This document shows positions 57,332 through 64,000 of a stretch of 64,000 bases of DNA, piece after piece. The notes beneath the pieces were generated by a model that made no database searches, was not told the origin of the DNA, and was given only the letters and a program-made list of their open reading frames with translations. The position numbers were made by a program, and so were the translations under genes. The number at the start of each line of letters is the position of its first letter. Within the stretch, counting starts at the first letter, position 1. This DNA is from Flammula alnicola (taxonomy: Eukaryota > Basidiomycota > Agaricomycetes > Agaricales > Strophariaceae). The stretch is taken from contig JADNRV010000057.1 of assembly GCA_015499995.1 (NCBI GenBank), positions 124,001 through 188,000 of the forward strand. Direction: 5' to 3'.

Positions 57332-57676
57332 CTACCAAGCCATCTTGGCTATAATCGACTGAAACCGCACAAGTGAGCACCAAAACAACAACGAGAGGGG
57401 GACAAAATGACGAAGGTCACCCTTACCTTGGGATACGTCCTGACTATTAATTTTCTCAGCTCGTCCATAATTAGTATACCCAACCCGAAAGTAATAGGGA
57501 TTCCCCAAAACTTTCCCGGAATCGGAGTCGTCAAAAATACGCCTTGTAGCCCAGGTCCGTACAAGTTCGCAACTGCAATCAGGGCGGTCGCTGCCATGCC
57601 CATCGGCACGGCAAGGTTCCTACGTGGTCCCCATAGAGGGTTCGAGTTCAATATTGAAATCCGGCGGTTGCGGGCG
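57332..57676 (-). pseudogene. Duplicated C-terminal fragment of the P2C ATPase gene
   Basis: Two exons, 57427-57676 and 57332-57358, are about 95% identical to 62596-62846 and 62502-62528, including the intron and the last exon SIIAKMAW. Homology stops abruptly at about 57676 within NRR(I/V)SILN. Upstream is unrelated sequence that happens to supply an ATG (MSGTQPKGKGARN). The fragment would encode only the last two membrane helices and cannot be a pump. Confidence 0.85.
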
Positions 57677-57699
57677 CCTTTTCCCTTCGGCTGTGTACC

Positions 57700-58635
57700 A
57701 CTCATACATTAATATATCTCTGCTCACGAAACTACGTCGAATTTCTCGGCGCTGGGGTCTCCGTGCGGATCTTTCACGATATATCGACCTCTCGCCCTGA
57801 TTGATCTATGTGCGTGATCTTGAGGGGATGGGTGTCTATGTGGGTGAACTAGATGTTCATGTGACAGAAAAGGATTTCGTGCTGCGGGCTAGGTACGCTC
57901 ATCCATGCCATTTCGATGGACCATCTCGCCGGGACGACGCACTAGCTGTGCTGTGTTATTCTCTATCATGTAGCACCGGACACCTACATTGGATATAGAT
58001 CGAGGACGAGGACATGCAGCCCACATGTTCCACGGTGCGTCCTATGTCATTCTATACCCTATCTCTCCTGCTTCCCCCCTTCCATCAGCTTTATTCTTTG
58101 TCTCCATTGGCGTCGTATGCTGTGTCAATAGCGTCGGTTCTCATGAGTTGCTGCAAGCATATACGTGGACCGTGCACTTGATTCAGATCTCTGTTGTGTG
58201 CAGTCTTCTCTCTCGCTCACATTTGTTTTCGCTTGCGTGGCCGGGCTTATATTCTCCTTTCCGTTTTTTTCTTTTATTACTGCTCGTTCACTCCTGCCAT
58301 AGACCTGTCCAACATCTGGCAGTACTGGTCCAACCTCCCCCTGGCGAGATCTTCATTACATACTGTCCATGTATCATCGCACGTTTTTGTAACATAATCG
58401 TGCTTCGATATGTGGCCATCATGTACTGTGCGAAATGGCCTCTCCTGGTCGGGAGGTTGGATTTATGTTACTCCTTGTATGCCGAGATTGTGTTGGTTGG
58501 TTCGAGTGATTTAGCTTGGAGGTTTTATTATTAATGGCACAGATACAGATGCTTTCTCTTCTCTTTGCAGCCAGGGGCTGCTTCGCTTTCTCTTTGTGCT
58601 TTAGATTTCGGACTCTCTTGCTCGATTTGTGCCCA
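57700..58635. repeat. Gene-poor stretch with two diverged repeats
   Basis: 57700-57950 resembles 33840-34080. 58255-58560 resembles 60775-61060 in direct orientation (e.g. TTACTGCTC(G/T)TTCACTCCTG and GGTCCAACCT), so a diverged repeat flanks the next transposon on both sides. The 181-codon frame at 57989 is not supported as a gene. Confidence 0.4.
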
Positions 58636-60745
58636 CATCAGGGAAATCCAGGTTTCCTAATCCATTTCAATTATCTCGGATGAGACTTGAATAGATGAGA
58701 ATATGAAGAAAAAGTCAGGAAAAACCTGGTAAGAGAGTTTAGTTGAATTGGGGCTATATAGACACGTATCTGGGTTATTCACGGTAAATTCTGTCTTTTT
58801 TCCTGGAATTACTCTGAATAACTGGGCCTTCATTAATCTTCATTACTCATCAGTGAGATTTTCAGGGTAATCTCAACGACTTGGGATCGCCATAGCACGG
58901 TTTCCACTTGTATTATTCACAATTTTCATAGAATAGGATGAAGTTGATAGATCACATTGGAAGAAACCGTACAATTAATCATACATAAACAGCTCAACAC
59001 GCAATATTAACTACAATACAACTACTATGCTGCGGACATCGCGAAGCCGTGGTCTAACAGATGAGTCATGACAGACTTAGGAAACCAAAAGAGTGACTGA
59101 AGCATGAATTGGTACATGAAACATGATGCGAGAGACTTGGAAGGTACACATAGATACAAGATAGCAATGGCACAGTTGACGCACCCACGAGAAGAGCACC
59201 GACAGCCTGACAGTCCATAATGCGACGCTGACCTCAAAGTCACCACCCAGAACCCTACTGCTCAAACGGGGGAATAACAAGAGGACTTGTTGTGGGAAGA
59301 AAGGAAGACCGACGAATGCCCTCAGACATTTAACCAGTTTCTAAAGGAAACACTGGTTCAGGTTAGAACATGAGCCTGACGACGACAGCTGACATACAAT
59401 ACTTACCAAGGAACACAATGTGTCATGCAGAATCAGCATAATAAGTGCCTGAGTAGAATAGAGAGCAGTTAGGCGCAGGAGATAGGTTAGGGCTTCGAGC
59501 GCTCACATACCTGTCATGCTACGCCTGAAGTTGTGCAGAATTTCTGACAAGTAAAGAATATATGTGGGTGTATGTAGCACTTACTGGCACACGAAGGGGT
59601 TGTAATGTCGTAGAGTCCAGAGGAATATATAGCAGAGTGCAACGAACCAACGTTGTGGGGGAAAGGAAGGAAGAATGAACCAGATTCCGAATTTGGATCA
59701 TGGCTTGTTGAATGTTGCGCCAAGTTTGGTCGTCGGAGTTTGGATGGACTTGGAAACGAAATCCAAGTTCTTTCAGTTCCCATCAACCACGACTGCACAT
59801 TGCACGCGCTTGGTATGCCTGCCACCATTCTGACCTCCATCGTGAACCAAATCTGACATCTAGCAATAGAAAGGAAGGCTATTTGGCCACTGCCTGCCTC
59901 GAGAAACTCGCTTGGAAGGGATTGGCTGAGGAGGGCCATCGATGGCGGGGGGCGTCGGGGGTGATGGGTCGCACACTAACAGCTAAGTGGCATATCCGTG
60001 TCATTGCTGCCATTTCATCTCACTTTCCTTCCTCACAGGTACGAGCATTAAGGGATATTGGGAGGGCTTTCGCCTCCTCGTTGGAACACATATTGTAGAG
60101 TTGACACTGATAGCAACAACGCAATCCAGTTCACAGCACCCTCTCGCTTTCCCTCGCTCGTGCATCCACTCTCCTTGACTTCATCTTGGTCATCGGTGGT
60201 GGCAGAAGGCCAGGGCAATGTCTGTGCCACGCGGCGGGCACCCACGTTGGTGCACCGCCCAAGGCAGAAGGGCGAGAGGGGGATTTGAAACCTAATCACT
60301 GCCGCCCTCTCATCCTGGGCACTTCCGACACATGGCCCGACCTGAATAGATGCCTATGTACTCAATGTATCTAACGTCCTAGCACACTATATAGCAATAA
60401 AATTCTTTCTTCTTGTCTGTATGCATTGTGCACTAACATGTTGAAATATAATACACTCAAATTAACGGGGACCGCTCAAACTTTCCTATTTTTTAAAATG
60501 AATTTCCTGGACTTGATAATATAGGTTCAAGAAACGGCGACAAACAGTCTCGATAAGAAGGGGGCTGTCGTAATCCTGATTATTTACTGACAATTAGTGA
60601 GCTTCCTAGGTTGGTGTGGGTTATTTCAGGTAATTCTCAAAACAAGCATCAATTACTCCCAATACTCTGAATACCCCGGATTTTCTCTTTCCCCAGGTAA
60701 TTCTCAGTAATTTTTTAGGATTAGGAAACTGGGGTTTTCCTGATG
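58636..60745. mobile_element. Non-autonomous DNA transposon with CATCAGGAAA ends, 2.1 kb
   Basis: Left end CATCAGGGAAATCCAGG and inverse of right end CATCAGGAAAACCCCAG are followed in both by TTTCCTAATCC. The flanks carry CA on each side, as for the CACTTG element at 4391-6054, which has the same first ten bases. Subterminal words of the TAATTCTC/GAATTAC type recur (58800-58900 and 60630-60715). The interior holds no transposase. Minus-strand fragments at 59600-59939 are coding-like but incomplete. Confidence 0.7.
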
Positions 60746-61059
60746 CAATTGGGTGGGCAGGGATTTACCTTCCGTCCCCCTTTTTGCTCTTTTCTTTTTG
60801 TTACTGCTCTTTCACTCCTGTCATAATATCCAAGATCTCGCAGGACCGGTCCAACCTTCTCCCGGTGGGATCTTTATGGTGTATGTCATCGTACGTTTCT
60901 CTACTTCGAGATGTGGCCATGAGTTTCCATATCAGGGTCTGTTCCGCCTGTGGGAGGTAGGATCTGTGTGCACTCTACGTATGATGAGATCGTGATTGTT
61001 CGTTCGGTGGATTTGACTTGCAGGTCGAGGGGATACGGCGCGGATACGGATATTTTCTT

Positions 61060-61950
61060 TTTGCTTCCTCCCTTGCTCACCTGCTTCCTCTTTCTTTTCA
61101 TGCTTTATGGCCTTGGATTTGGGATGAAGCGTGTTCGAATTCTCAATGTCCGCGCTAACCTTCTACGTTTATGGCATGTGTCAGGCTACAATCCTCTGGC
61201 CAACTCGCCTTGGGTTCTTGCAGCCTTTTATTGCTGATCGTAGTTCCCCCCGTGTGTGGCTTCTTCATTTCCGGCGCTATTAATAATTTATTTATTAGAT
61301 CTGTATGTAATGTTCGAGCTCGTGGCATCCGGATAGAAGAGTGTTGGAGAGCAGAACCAGGGTTCCTTTGAGGGTTCGCTGTACCTTGTACATTATCCAT
61401 TCACCATGGCCTATCTCTGAGTATTCCGGGTGTGGGAAGGTAATAATACGATTAAGATGCACAAGGTAGAATGCACAAGGTAGATGAACTTTCGCATGCA
61501 ACCGCAGGAGAGTGTTAAAGGTGTGGACAGAACGAACTATATAAGATGGCCCGCATTCACCCAGTCCGTCAATTATGAGATAGAAAAATTTAAGGATACA
61601 TTCAATGAAGGGCGTGATGAATACTGATGTGGTTCAGATTCTCCATGGTCAATGGCTACTTTTGGCTTCGCTCTCCTCCCACCCCTCCGGGTTCTTTTTC
61701 TATTTCCATCCTCGAAGAGTTTAGAGTAATTATTAATCGGGCGGTTGCCTCCGCGCAAACGGAGGGCGGTCTGAATTACAAGAAGCCCACCCACACGTCC
61801 AGCCTCCAAAGTGCGACCCGTCCTTTGCATACCCGACCGTGATCGAGTCGTCCCCTTTGATTGCACGAAGGAAACATAACTTGAACGCATGGCTATTGGA
61901 AATGAGCGTAATCTTTTGTAAATTTTAGTTCCAAAGCCAAAACTAAAGCG
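61060..61950. other. Intergenic or repeat debris
   Basis: No supported gene. It contains a short tandem AGATGCACAAGGTAGAATGC near 61455-61480. Confidence 0.35.
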
Positions 61951-61954
61951 AGCA

Positions 61955-62170
61955 GAAGCGGTGGATTTGATGAAACCGTCTGCGGAAGGCATTTGTGTCG
62001 TGCTGGTGTTGGGAGGCGCCATCAGTTCGTATGCAGATAGAAGTAATGGAGAACTTACAGTAGCGAAAGGCGAATTGACTTTTCTGATTCTGATCAATGG
62101 TGAATGTCATTAAACCTTTGCAAACATTGGGGATTTCACACCTGCGTTCAGTACCATGGCATTCTAGCGA
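61955..62170 (-). pseudogene. 103-aa family, copy 4: promoter, leader and first codons only
   Basis: Matches copy 1 from the GTACCATG(T/G)CATTCTAG block through the leader and the start MPSADGFIKSTA. Homology then ends at about 61955 and unrelated sequence follows. The TATA region has changed (TTTAATG in place of TATAAAG). It sits about 330 bp from the 3' end of the ATPase gene; the promoter-only relic at 56095 holds the same place relative to the ATPase fragment. Confidence 0.75.
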
Positions 62171-62501
62171 GTTTTATTGAATCAAACGGGGACTTTCACG
62201 GTTCCGGAAATCGGCTACATCGAAGGCAAAGCTTCGTGCTACGCGAAGTGAAAAAATTGCAGTGAAGACTTGATGTGGGAACCTATGGATGTTTACTCAA
62301 ATAACCTGTACTTTGTAACGGTTTTAGGTGAATTTTATTAGTTTTTCTTGATGATTCTTACACAAGTAAACTTTCATTCCAACACATAACAGAAAATAGG
62401 CGGTATAGGTGCAGTGGTACTACTCGTACACATAGTAAACGTGAAATTCTGAAGTGTAAAGATCTGCCAAACGTGTCGGAAGTTTCCCCATCTCGCCAAT
62501 A

Positions 62502-64000
<1,499 letters not shown>

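Noticed and set aside
57989..58534. 181-codon frame with hydrophobic stretches that could be membrane helices
   Set aside because: The hydrophobicity comes from T-rich DNA, the segment is part of a diverged repeat, and no start context or homologous pattern is visible.

Overview
The window is nuclear DNA of a basidiomycete, most likely an Agaricomycete. Genes carry many short GT-AG introns (mostly 45-75 bp, one GC-AG) and some very small exons. The recognisable families are a diphthamide-type eEF2, a GPI-anchored copper radical oxidase, an RTA1-like protein, a NACHT NLR with an agaricomycete-style N-terminus, F-box/LRR proteins, an old yellow enzyme, an acyl-CoA oxidase and a P2C-type ATPase. 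There are no prokaryotic features. All exon models were built by hand from splice signals, reading phase and family motifs.

Layout. 0-6.8 kb: the 3' end of an unrecognised gene, then a transposon-rich patch. An LRR-like reading frame there is split by a 1,110-bp GCGTGC-array transposon, itself interrupted by a 1,664-bp CACTTG-array transposon. 7.2-14.0 kb: three well-supported genes, namely a HeLo-like/EF-hand-like/receiver-or-TIR-like protein, a copper radical oxidase and a seven-helix membrane protein. 14.3-19.2 kb: a small unrecognised gene and a complete eEF2 whose second intron holds an inverted, apparently identical copy of the GCGTGC element. 19.6-21.1 kb: a third element with AGGTTG arrays and a possible LTR/primer-binding-site relic. 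24.5-26.6 kb: an acyl-CoA oxidase-like gene. 26.6-31.7 kb: no gene I can recognise.

31.7-64 kb: a mosaic of duplications. A 103-aa protein family occurs as two intact genes, one 16-bp-deletion pseudogene, one 5' fragment, one promoter-only relic and one diverged relic. An F-box gene is present as an intact plus-strand copy and a frameshifted inverted copy about 10 kb away. The C-terminal end of a P2C ATPase is duplicated 5 kb from the parent gene. Ordinary genes lie between them: RTA1-like, NLR, a type I membrane protein, a four-helix membrane protein and an old yellow enzyme.

The genes do not form one pathway. The strongest biology is (i) a set of small non-autonomous DNA transposons, each with its own subterminal hexamer array, caught inserting into an essential gene's intron, into a coding exon and into each other, and (ii) a probable cell-death or signalling protein joining a HeLo-like bundle to a WIDD-type receiver/TIR-like domain, with a NACHT NLR elsewhere in the window.
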